Shown: positions 1-5,728, counted from the first letter of the stretch. The stretch is 5,881 nt of DNA from DATAYF01 sp036272735 (GCA_036272735.1 DATAYF010000554.1:1-5881); one strand, 5' to 3'. Translations and numbers: made by a program. Notes: generated by a model not told the origin, from the sequence alone.

Positions 1-278
1 ATTTGCTGGTATTGCTGCATGCTGATTCCACCGCCGTTGCCCGCGACGAAATCGGCCGGAATGGACTTCCCGCGTGGTATCTGGGCCTGCGTCGGTAGCA
101 CCTCAAGATCGTAGGCTGGTCGCCAGTTGTGGCTGATGATCTGATTGGCGCGTATCACGGTGCCCTGCGTCGTCGCGGTGAGCAAGATCAGCGTACAGGC
201 CGCCAGAAAAAAACCTGCCCCCGCCAAAATAGTGTTGCCGCGCTGTCGACGAAGCGTGGAGAAGAGTAGTTGCCACAT
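1..278 (-). CDS. FtsX/MacB-like ABC transporter permease, N-terminal part (runs off the window)
   Basis: The first 92 codons of a membrane protein; the 3' end lies beyond base 1. It begins MWQLLFSTLRRQRGN, a short cytoplasmic lead with basic residues. One strong membrane segment follows (about residues 17-38, ILAGAGFFLAACTLILL). The soluble stretch after it (WRPAYDLEVLP, then a GGGISMQQYQQ segment) resembles the start of the extracytoplasmic MacB-PCD-type domain. This layout is typical of FtsX-like permeases, which pair with an ABC ATPase to export lipids, peptides or drugs or to act in envelope signalling. The start at 278 is chosen because GAGGG lies 7 nt upstream and the membrane segment is in this frame. 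An overlapping frame starting further upstream gives an Arg/His/Asp-rich non-protein-like product. No ATPase gene is visible, so the substrate is unknown. The family call is from pattern recognition. Confidence 0.75.
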   Translation of the reverse strand, partial: MWQLLFSTLRRQRGNTILAGAGFFLAACTLILLTATTQGTVIRANQIISHNWRPAYDLEVLPTQAQIPRGKSIPADFVAGNGGGISMQQYQQ

Positions 279-319
279 ACGTCATCCCTCGTCTATGCTC
301 TGTCAAAAAAATTTGCGAA

Positions 320-348
320 CTCATAGTCTAGGGACGTGCAAATGGCAA
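320..348 (-). promoter_or_regulatory. Candidate sigma-70 promoter of the FtsX-like permease
   Basis: On the minus strand TTGCCA (343-348, 5/6 match to the -35 consensus) is followed by a 17-nt spacer and TATGAG (320-325, 4/6 match to the -10). Transcription would start near 313 and give a leader of about 35 nt. It lies between the palindrome and the permease start, so the permease would be transcribed independently of the upstream amino-acid permease. Prediction only. Confidence 0.35.
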
Positions 349-365
349 AAGTATTGCAGATCTTG

Positions 366-432
366 GGAGTAGCTATATAGATGAGAATGCATGTGCTCCG
401 AGCACATGCATTCTCATCTATATAGCTACTCC
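366..432. repeat. 67-bp near-perfect palindrome (33-bp arms, 1-nt centre) at the 3' end of the amino-acid permease gene
   Basis: Arms 366-398 and 400-432 are exact reverse complements around the single base C399; I checked all 33 pairs. The right arm contains the permease stop codon (426-428) and the last codon and a half, so the palindrome is partly coding. Transcribed from either strand it gives a 33-bp stem with essentially no loop. There is no T-tract after the stem on either strand, so it is not a classical intrinsic terminator. It could still stop or stabilise the 3' end of the permease mRNA and shield the downstream gene. No terminal repeats or target duplications mark it as a mobile element. 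The arm sequence differs from that of the second palindrome at 5558-5621. Confidence 0.95.
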
Positions 433-1931
433 TTCTCCTCCTGCTGGCGTTCGTGTCTTCCCCACAGGTAGAAAATCACGGTCAGCAGGATGATGATGCC
501 GAGGGTGACAAGCTGCGTCGTTTCGTAGGTCAGGCGCGAAACACCTGCGCTCTGAATGACGCTGCTGGCCGGAAACAGCAGAAAGTAGCTCACGAGGATC
601 GTGAAGAACATCGAAAGGATGGTGACGATCCAGGCACCCACCATGCCACCTGGAACGCGGTAGGGACGCTTTGCGCCAGGCTGCTTGTAGCGCAGGAGCA
701 ACAGGTCTGGAAAGATGAACAGATAGGCCAACGTATTGACCGAGATGGTGAAGCCAAGCACCAGGGTAAAGAGCGATTGCAGCGTGCCACTGCTGAAGCT
801 ATTGATCAGCACGGTCAGCAGCATGGCGACGGTTGCGATGACGCCACTCGTCAGGATGGCTGCGCGCGGTGCGCTTGTCGCCGGATTGAAACGCGCCAAC
901 CAGTTCGGTGCGACGTGGTCCCGTGCCGCGATCGCGTAGGTACGGTTCGCGCTCACCATCCAGGTTGCGCCACTCGCCCCCAGGGCAATCACCAGCAACG
1001 GCACCAATAGCCACTTCACCAGTTCTGCCAGGGGACCCGGCAGCACAACGGTCACGTTGGAGAGCGCCTGTTGTAGGCCGGTACTGCTCGAAATCTGGCT
1101 TTTTGAGAGCGCGAAAACCGTGACCAGGATGGGAATAACGTAAGCCAGGAAAGCGATGCCACCGGTCGCCAACATGGAGCGCGGTACGTCGCGCTGCGGA
1201 TTGCTGACCTCGTCTCCCACGTTGACCTGCACCTCGAAGCCCTGCCACTTAAAGACCATCACCGGAATAATACTACTCAAGATGAGGCCCCACGCGCCGG
1301 TGGGCAGCAGGTTCTGTGCACTCATATGCGCGCCGGTTGCGTGCCCGCTTAGAAAGAAAGCCAGGGCCAGGACCACAAAGAGGCCAATCAAGATGAGTTT
1401 CATGGCGGCCCCAAGGTTCGAGAACCGCTTGTTGATGTTGATCGGGGTCAGGGCTGCGCCCATGATGCCCCAGATAAACAGGGCCGCTATCACCATCGTG
1501 ATGATCGCGTCACTGACCTTGCTGCCACCAAGCAGAATGTTCGGATTGCCGAACCACAACACCTTAATCGCGGCGATGACGGTCACGAACATCGTGCCAC
1601 CGATCCACAGCGGGTTGGCTATCCAATAAAGCATTGCGGCCAGCGCGGCGTAGAAGCGCCCACCACTGATCTTTCCCCACTCGTAGACGCCACCTGCGCG
1701 CGGAAAGGTACTTCCTAGTTCTGCCATTAACAACTGATAGGGCACAAAAAAGGCCAGCCCCACCAGCAAAATCCAAAATAGCGCCTGCCCGCCATAGGAC
1801 GATGCCGCGCCCAGCGTGTCGAGGCCGAGTGCCCCCACGATGCCATACAAAATTAAATCACGCACATTCAGGCCACGCCTGACCTTCCGCGTTTCCTCTT
1901 GCGGTGCGTACGACGATACCACCTTATCCAT
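426..1931 (-). CDS. APC-superfamily amino-acid permease
   Basis: A 501-residue integral membrane protein, the usual length for a 12-helix APC transporter. Hydrophobic segments run from about residue 25 (DLILYGIVGALGLDTLG, helix 1 with the glycine-rich break expected for substrate binding) to about 490 (helix 12). Family hallmarks are FPRAGGVYEW (76-85) in the helix 2-3 region, WQGFEVQVNVGDEVSNPQR (229-247) with the charged loop DVPRS, and GASGATWMVSANRTYAIARD-like sequence with A-R-D-H (318-340). PYRVPGG (423-429) precedes the last two helices, and the tail is short and charged (GRHERQQEEKE). It would exchange or import amino acids or amines using ion or substrate gradients; the specificity cannot be read. 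The start ATG has a purine-rich GAGGAAGGA 12 nt or more upstream, which is longer than ideal, but no better start is in frame. It follows the cupin gene after 87 bp and may be co-transcribed with it. Its stop codon lies inside the 366-432 palindrome. Confidence 0.9.
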   Translation of the reverse strand: MDKVVSSYAPQEETRKVRRGLNVRDLILYGIVGALGLDTLGAASSYGGQALFWILLVGLAFFVPYQLLMAELGSTFPRAGGVYEWGKISGGRFYAALAAMLYWIANPLWIGGTMFVTVIAAIKVLWFGNPNILLGGSKVSDAIITMVIAALFIWGIMGAALTPININKRFSNLGAAMKLILIGLFVVLALAFFLSGHATGAHMSAQNLLPTGAWGLILSSIIPVMVFKWQGFEVQVNVGDEVSNPQRDVPRSMLATGGIAFLAYVIPILVTVFALSKSQISSSTGLQQALSNVTVVLPGPLAELVKWLLVPLLVIALGASGATWMVSANRTYAIAARDHVAPNWLARFNPATSAPRAAILTSGVIATVAMLLTVLINSFSSGTLQSLFTLVLGFTISVNTLAYLFIFPDLLLLRYKQPGAKRPYRVPGGMVGAWIVTILSMFFTILVSYFLLFPASSVIQSAGVSRLTYETTQLVTLGIIILLTVIFYLWGRHERQQEEKE

Positions 1932-2018
1932 CTGCCAATAAATTCCTTCCTCAAGTAAGACTCATCCAGTATTCATCATAACTTGCGGTCGGGAAGATTT
2001 TATTCCATCCGTCTTGAT

Positions 2019-2363
2019 TCAGTCTTCAAGCCACTCTGTGATGAACCGTGGGCTTGCGTGGATGTCTATCTGCCTGAGCGGTCCTTCACCAGAATTGATA
2101 AATTTGTGAGGCAAGCCCGGCGGTGCAATCACGATATGCCCGGCCTTCACTTCAAGCGTGGTCGAGCCAACTGTAAAGGTGGCCTGGCCCTCTTGCACGA
2201 TAAAGACCTCTTCATAGGGATGGGAATGCAGCCGTGGACCACCCCCTGATGGCAGGTCAACCCAAATAAAAGAAACATTGGTATCTCCATGCTGGTATCC
2301 TCGGAACTCATAGGTGTTCCCGTCGCTCGGGAGTTCATGCCTGTTCAGAATGGCATAGTTCAT
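2019..2363 (-). CDS. Small single-domain cupin protein
   Basis: A 114-residue protein that is almost entirely one cupin beta-barrel. Motif 1 is seen as GGPRLHSHPYEEVFIVQEG, with metal ligands H46, H48 and E52 and the closing G59. Motif 2 is G75-x5-P81-x-G83-x2-H86-x3-N90, an exact fit to the cupin pattern. All four canonical metal ligands (two His, Glu, His) are present, so it should bind Fe, Mn, Ni or Zn. Such stand-alone cupins include dioxygenases, isomerases and small-molecule sensors, and the sequence does not say which. GAGGAG lies 6 nt before the ATG, supporting the start. It lies between the aldolase-like gene (194 bp upstream) and the permease (87 bp downstream), so a role in the same amino-acid or carbonyl metabolism is likely but inferred. 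Confidence 0.88.
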   Translation of the reverse strand: MNYAILNRHELPSDGNTYEFRGYQHGDTNVSFIWVDLPSGGGPRLHSHPYEEVFIVQEGQATFTVGSTTLEVKAGHIVIAPPGLPHKFINSGEGPLRQIDIHASPRFITEWLED

Positions 2364-2404
2364 CTTCGTCTCCTCTTCCTGTCGGCTCGTGAAGAACCTG
2401 CTGT

Positions 2405-2443
2405 ACCAATAGTAACTATAGAATGATATTGGTCATGATACAA
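2405..2443 (-). promoter_or_regulatory. Candidate cupin promoter with overlapping inverted-repeat operator
   Basis: On the minus strand TTGTAT (2438-2443, weak -35) and TATAGT (2415-2420, 5/6 -10) are 17 nt apart, giving a leader of about 45 nt before the cupin ATG. A perfect 7-bp inverted repeat, ACCAATA (2405-2411) and TATTGGT (2427-2433) with a 15-nt spacer, encloses the -10 box. A bound dimeric repressor would block the promoter. A second -10-like TATAAT on the minus strand lies at 2473-2478, without a convincing -35. Sequence pattern only. Confidence 0.4.
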
Positions 2444-2557
2444 GAGCCAAATTTTGCTAGAGTGACGATACCATTATATGCGGTACTGAAGACGGTATGT
2501 ATATGTTGGTTTACAACGCTGAAGACCACAGCAAAAAATGCTGAGCGGGCACTGAAT

Positions 2558-3664
2558 TTATTGTACTTTGCCTCTGGCGGCAACCGGCCAGATGGCTTCC
2601 AGCGTACCATCGCGATAGGCATAATAGGAGTCGTGCAGGTTGATCGTGGTATCAATGTGGCTGGGGATCAACTCTATACGGTCGCCCACCTCAAGCTGCA
2701 CTGTACCTTTCGCCCACCTTAAAATGCCATGCTCATCTCCCCCTGGCTGGTATGCTATGCCGGATAGCCCCCTGGGTTCAGGCATGCCACTATCGGTTGA
2801 CAGCGACTTGAGGCCAGCGTCTACGACTGCCTGCGTGGGGGTTGGTCGACTAATGACCGTCGAAAGGATGGTCAGCGCGTTGGCGTAGAGTGGGTGCGGG
2901 CCGAGGGCGTTGCGGTAATCAATATCCATGAAAACGAATGAACCGGGCTGTACCTCGGTGATACCGCCATAATCGGCGCATATCTCAGCGGTTCCCGTTC
3001 CTCCGGTGCTCACGATTTCGATGGAAAACCCCGCTTCCCTCAAGCGCACGGCGGTCTCGCTGAGTAGCTGCATCGCCTGGCGGCAACGTTGCGCCCGCTC
3101 TTCTGGGGCGTGTATATGTTGCAAATGCCCCTCATACCCCTGGACACCAACGAGGTGTACGTTGGACAGCTTGCCGATATGCCGAGCCAGTGCCAGCGCC
3201 TCTTTCCCCGGCAGCACTCCACAGCGGTTTTGTCCGACATTGAGATCAATCAACGCATCGACCGCTAATCGTGCGTCGTGCATGGCCTCATTCAATGTCT
3301 GTGCTCCGACCAGACTATCCACCACGACTTTGATGCGTGGATGCTGTTGTACGAGCGCCACAAGGCGCGCTAGCTTTGGTTTACCCGCAATTTCGCTGGT
3401 AATCAACAGGTCTTCAATGCCACCCTGAGCCATGACTTCAGCCTCACTCACCTTGGCGACGCATCCACCAATTGCGCCTGCTGCCAGCAATTTATGCGCC
3501 AGTTCGGGACTCTTGACAGTCTTCAAGTGTGGTCTGACATGCACCTGCTTGCTTCGCAAGCGTTCCATCAACCTGGCAATATTGCCCTCCATTAATGCCA
3601 GGTCGACAATCATTGATGGCGTATCGAGTGCACCCAAGGGATCTCCCACCTGTGGATGATACAT
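2558..3664 (-). CDS. D-threonine aldolase-like PLP enzyme (fold type III, alanine racemase N-terminal domain)
   Basis: A 368-residue protein from the ATG at 3664. The N-terminal TIM-barrel carries RPHLKT (44-49), whose K48 is the expected Schiff-base lysine for pyridoxal phosphate. QGYEGH (175-180) and the glycine loop STGGTGT (219-225) should hold the cofactor phosphate. QPGSFVFMD (239-247) is also characteristic. The C-terminal beta domain has IPSHIDTTINLHD with H336 and D338 as the likely metal pair. His/Asp is the D-threonine aldolase arrangement, whereas eukaryotic-type D-serine dehydratases use His/Cys. The likely reaction is cleavage of D-beta-hydroxy amino acids to glycine plus an aldehyde in the cytoplasm. 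The Shine-Dalgarno TAAGGAG overlaps the stop of the monooxygenase and implies translational coupling. A GTG at 3670 is an alternative start, but its spacing to the Shine-Dalgarno is only about 4 nt. A D-serine dehydratase or racemase activity is not excluded. Confidence 0.85.
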   Translation of the reverse strand: MYHPQVGDPLGALDTPSMIVDLALMEGNIARLMERLRSKQVHVRPHLKTVKSPELAHKLLAAGAIGGCVAKVSEAEVMAQGGIEDLLITSEIAGKPKLARLVALVQQHPRIKVVVDSLVGAQTLNEAMHDARLAVDALIDLNVGQNRCGVLPGKEALALARHIGKLSNVHLVGVQGYEGHLQHIHAPEERAQRCRQAMQLLSETAVRLREAGFSIEIVSTGGTGTAEICADYGGITEVQPGSFVFMDIDYRNALGPHPLYANALTILSTVISRPTPTQAVVDAGLKSLSTDSGMPEPRGLSGIAYQPGGDEHGILRWAKGTVQLEVGDRIELIPSHIDTTINLHDSYYAYRDGTLEAIWPVAARGKVQ

Positions 3665-3678
3665 AAGCACATTTCTCC

Positions 3679-5250
3679 TTATCTCGTCCCGCTCGGCTCT
3701 GCAACCGCTTTTTCCGCAACACTCCCATCTTGTAGAGGCGACGAGGCATAGCGTTGTGCGTCAAAGTGGCGCGTCCTGAACCAGTACTCGAAGGTGAAGC
3801 CGGGCCAGAGCGTGGTGTTATTGCCGTTGGCGTCGAGATACCAGCTAGCACAGCCCGAAGTCCAGACGGTGCCGTGCATGCGCTGCTGCATTTCTGCAAT
3901 AAACGCCTCCTGAGCCTCGGGCCGTAGATCGACGGTCTGGAGTTTGTGTCGCTGCATCAGTCGTAGGCAGTCCAGAATGTAGTTGAACTGAGCCTCCATC
4001 ATGAACACCATCGAATTGTGACCCAGGCCGGTGTTGGGGCCGATGAGTAAGAACAGGTTGGGGAACTGCGGGACGGTGGTGCCGAGGTAGGCCCGTGGAT
4101 CTGTGCGCCATTTGTCGTCCAGCGATTGCCCGCCCCGTCCGTGCACACATTCGGGCAGTTGTGTATCGGTCACATGGAAGCCGGTTCCACAAATAATCGC
4201 ATCCACTTCGTGCTCTGTGCCATCCTCGGTGACGATGCTATGTGCTCGTATCTCGCGAATGTGGTTGGTAACAACCTCGACGTTGGGTTGGGTCAGTGCT
4301 GGATAGAAGTCGTCGGAGAGCAGAATGCGCTTGCAGCCCATGGTGTAGTGAGGCGTCAGCTTGGCGCATAGTTCGGCATCGGGCACCTGCGCTGCTATGT
4401 AGCGCCGGGCAAGCTGCATGGCGGCCTCTAGCCTGTCAGGTTTGTAGACGAGTGCCAGCGCTGTTAGCTCGTTGCGAAAGTAGATCCTGGTACGCACTGC
4501 GCGCTGGGTGATGGGCAAGAGGCGAAATAGTGTGCGTTGCCAGGTGGGGATCGCGTGATCCAGCCGGGGCAGAATCCAGGGTGGCGTGCGCAGAAAGAGC
4601 GAGAGCTTACCGACCTGTGGCTGAATATGGGGCACAAACTGGATGGCCGAGGCTCCGGTACCAATCACGGCCACGCGCTTGCCGCTCAGATCGTAGTCGT
4701 GCTTCCAGCGTGCCGAGTGGAACAGCACCCCCTCGAAGTCCTCGATGCCTGGGATGGCGGGCAGCGCTGGTTCGCTGAGCGGTCCGTTGCCAAGGATCAG
4801 GATATCAGCAGTCATCCGACCTTGCGTGGTGGTGATGTGCCATCTCTGGTCATCATCGTGCCACGAGGCGTCCAGGAGTTCGCTATCCCAACAAATATGC
4901 GGCAGGATGTTGTATCGTTTAGCGCAACGGCGTAAATAGTCGTGGATCTCGCGCTGGGGAGAATAGGCGCGGCTCCAACTCGGATTGAGCGCGAAGGAGA
5001 AGGAGTACAGGTGGGATGGAATGTCGCAGGCGCACCCTGGATAGGTGTTGTCGCGCCACGTACCGCCAACATCCGCCGACTTCTCAAGCACCACAAAATC
5101 TTCTTCCCCGCGTTGCTTGAGGCGAATCGCCATTCCCAACCCGGAGAAGCCCGTCCCCAAAATGACCACGTGGACATGACCGGTAGGGGACAACCCGGTG
5201 GGAAGAACTTGAGCATCCTTAGAAGGCATCTTGCTACTGCTACGGAACAT
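3679..5250 (-). CDS. Type I Baeyer-Villiger / flavin-containing monooxygenase
   Basis: A 523-residue FAD- and NAD(P)H-dependent monooxygenase, the usual length for a single-subunit type I enzyme. In order: FAD Rossmann motif LGTGFSG (31-37); G-G-T-W65-x4-Y70-P71-G72-x3-D76, a full match to the second Baeyer-Villiger signature; and F172-x-G174-x3-H178-x3-W182, the first signature, followed by K183 where most family members have P or D. Then come the NADP Rossmann motif VIGTGASA (195-202), the ICGTGF segment (353-358) and GPNTGLGHNS (404-413). It would insert an oxygen atom into a ketone or aldehyde, or oxidise a soft heteroatom; the substrate is unknown. The first 22 residues are polar and variable. 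AGGAGG with an 8-nt spacer supports the ATG at 5250; the Met at residue 8 is a weaker alternative. It is the first gene of the transcript that continues into the aldolase-like gene. Confidence 0.9.
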   Translation of the reverse strand: MFRSSSKMPSKDAQVLPTGLSPTGHVHVVILGTGFSGLGMAIRLKQRGEEDFVVLEKSADVGGTWRDNTYPGCACDIPSHLYSFSFALNPSWSRAYSPQREIHDYLRRCAKRYNILPHICWDSELLDASWHDDDQRWHITTTQGRMTADILILGNGPLSEPALPAIPGIEDFEGVLFHSARWKHDYDLSGKRVAVIGTGASAIQFVPHIQPQVGKLSLFLRTPPWILPRLDHAIPTWQRTLFRLLPITQRAVRTRIYFRNELTALALVYKPDRLEAAMQLARRYIAAQVPDAELCAKLTPHYTMGCKRILLSDDFYPALTQPNVEVVTNHIREIRAHSIVTEDGTEHEVDAIICGTGFHVTDTQLPECVHGRGGQSLDDKWRTDPRAYLGTTVPQFPNLFLLIGPNTGLGHNSMVFMMEAQFNYILDCLRLMQRHKLQTVDLRPEAQEAFIAEMQQRMHGTVWTSGCASWYLDANGNNTTLWPGFTFEYWFRTRHFDAQRYASSPLQDGSVAEKAVAEPSGTR

Positions 5251-5258
5251 GATTGCGT

Positions 5259-5264
5259 CCTCCT
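5259..5264 (-). promoter_or_regulatory. Shine-Dalgarno of the monooxygenase gene
   Basis: AGGAGG on the minus strand, 8 nt before the ATG at 5250. This fixes the chosen start against the internal Met at residue 8. Confidence 0.75.
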
Positions 5265-5292
5265 AGTAATTGACTGCTCGTCATATATGCTT

Positions 5293-5309
5293 TGCTATAG
5301 AGTATAGCA
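5293..5309 (-). promoter_or_regulatory. Operator-like dyad with TATACT box upstream of the monooxygenase
   Basis: A perfect 7-bp inverted repeat, TGCTATA (5293-5299) and TATAGCA (5303-5309), has a 3-nt centre. On the minus strand it contains TATACT (5301-5306), a 5/6 match to the -10 box, about 50 nt upstream of the ATG. The matching -35 position (5324-5329, CCTGAG) is poor, so the promoter may need an activator or use another sigma factor. A repressor on this dyad would cover the -10. Confidence 0.4.
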
Positions 5310-5359
5310 TAAACTGCGGGCTGCTCAGGTATGGAGTGTGGCGTGTGTTTTATCAATTC

Positions 5360-5470
5360 TCAAGCAGCTTCTTGGAGGGCAGACCGCTCAATGGCCTCAA
5401 AAATATCGGAGTCGGTTGCATGTTGCCATTCTGGCAATGCATCATACAATCCTTGCCTTTTTCGCAACAC
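5360..5470 (-). pseudogene. Possible relic of a small ORF (C-terminal fragment)
   Basis: A minus-strand frame ending at a TGA (5360-5362) reads like a real protein tail: charged, helical and with balanced composition, ending in DIFEAIERSALQEAA. The frame is open upstream to about 5550 but has no ATG. The only nearby starts are a GTG at 5470 and the next codon TTG, with a GGAAGG only 2-5 nt before them. It may therefore be a tiny gene of about 36 residues or the leftover of a gene whose front was lost. It is upstream of and co-directional with the monooxygenase. I do not recognise a family. Confidence 0.2.
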
Positions 5471-5504
5471 GGCCTTCCGTTTCGTAATGTACTTGTAAAT
5501 TGGG

Positions 5505-5533
5505 TATACTATAGAGTAATCAGAGGAGGTGAT
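5505..5533 (+). promoter_or_regulatory. -10 box and perfect Shine-Dalgarno of the HicB-like ORF
   Basis: TATACT (5505-5510) is a good -10 box, though no convincing -35 lies 17 nt upstream. Thirteen bases later AGGAGGTGAT (5524-5533) is a 10-base perfect complement of the 16S rRNA 3' end, placed 6 nt (counted from AGGAGG) before ATG 5536. Such a strong site indicates that a genuine gene starts here. Confidence 0.5.
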
Positions 5534-5535
5534 GC

Positions 5536-5703
5536 ATGAATGTCCGAACCTTTACTGCCGTAATCCATAAAGGAATGGTAATGGTTTCCGGAAACCATTA
5601 CCATTCCTTTATGGATTACGGTACAATAAACTCACCATTCGGTAATTTTCCCACTTCTTATGGATCAAATTCGTCGGTGAAAGGTACCTGCCTCGGCACT
5701 TGA
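5536..5703 (+). pseudogene. Truncated HicB-type antitoxin-like ORF, interrupted by a palindrome
   Basis: From ATG 5536 the ORF reads MNVRTFTAVIHK, which resembles the first beta strand of HicB-family (UPF0150) antitoxins. Those usually continue as EGxWYVAxCPE and run to about 70 or more residues. Here residues 8 to about 29 are instead encoded by the 64-bp palindrome (5558-5621). The rest is low-complexity sequence ending at TGA 5701, 55 residues in all. No CPE-like motif, no DNA-binding tail and no HicA toxin gene can be seen. With its perfect Shine-Dalgarno it looks like the 5' remnant of a hicB-like gene, or a short leader ORF using the same start. The homology rests on only about 12 residues and is tentative. 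Confidence 0.35.
5558..5621. repeat. 64-bp perfect palindrome with no spacer
   Basis: Arms 5558-5589 and 5590-5621 are exact reverse complements over 32 bp with zero loop, centred on the TTTCC/GGAAA junction. The left arm is in frame with the HicB-like start and encodes part of its conserved first strand, so the left arm is probably the older sequence and the right arm a copy. There is no T-tract beyond it on either strand. A transcript would fold into a 32-bp stem, with a tight end loop forced by steric limits, at the very start of the ORF. Confidence 0.95.
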
Positions 5704-5728
5704 CAATCTCTGGTGTTGTAAGTATACT
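5700..5728 (+). promoter_or_regulatory. Strong sigma-70 promoter of the Rrf2-family regulator gene
   Basis: TTGACA (5700-5705, 6/6) and TATACT (5723-5728, 5/6) are separated by exactly 17 nt. Transcription should start near 5735, about 80 nt before the regulator ATG. The -35 overlaps the TGA stop of the HicB-like ORF (5701-5703) and the -10 is the inner part of the left operator arm. Confidence 0.8.

Noticed and set aside
103..324. Minus-strand 73-residue ORF overlapping the start of the FtsX-like gene
   Set aside because: The overlapping frame from 278 gives a proper membrane segment and a good Shine-Dalgarno spacing; this one has no recognisable fold.
366..432. Reading the first palindrome as a standard rho-independent terminator
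   Set aside because: The stem is far longer than usual, there is no normal loop and no U-tract follows on either strand. It may still terminate transcription, but not by the textbook design.
453..1010. Plus-strand 185-residue ORF opposite the amino-acid permease
   Set aside because: It is antisense to a clear 12-helix transporter, has a low-complexity His/Gln/Asp-rich composition and no family motif.
2530..2548. Possible terminator after the aldolase-like gene (minus-strand CAGCA, T-run, TGCTG)
   Set aside because: The stem is only 5 bp and the T-run is in the loop rather than after the stem.
3006..3428. Plus-strand 140-residue ORF opposite the aldolase-like gene
   Set aside because: Ser/Cys/Arg-rich antisense shadow of a well-supported gene.
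4537..4935. Plus-strand 132-residue ORF opposite the monooxygenase
   Set aside because: It lies wholly within a gene with full family signatures on the other strand, and no family motif is visible.
5270..5539. Plus-strand 89-residue ORF over the monooxygenase upstream region
   Set aside because: It needs a TTG start without a ribosome binding site, covers the promoter dyad and overlaps the strong start at 5536.
5558..5621. Reading the second palindrome as an insertion-sequence end or MITE
   Set aside because: There are no separate terminal repeats, target-site duplication or transposase, and the other palindrome shares no sequence with it.
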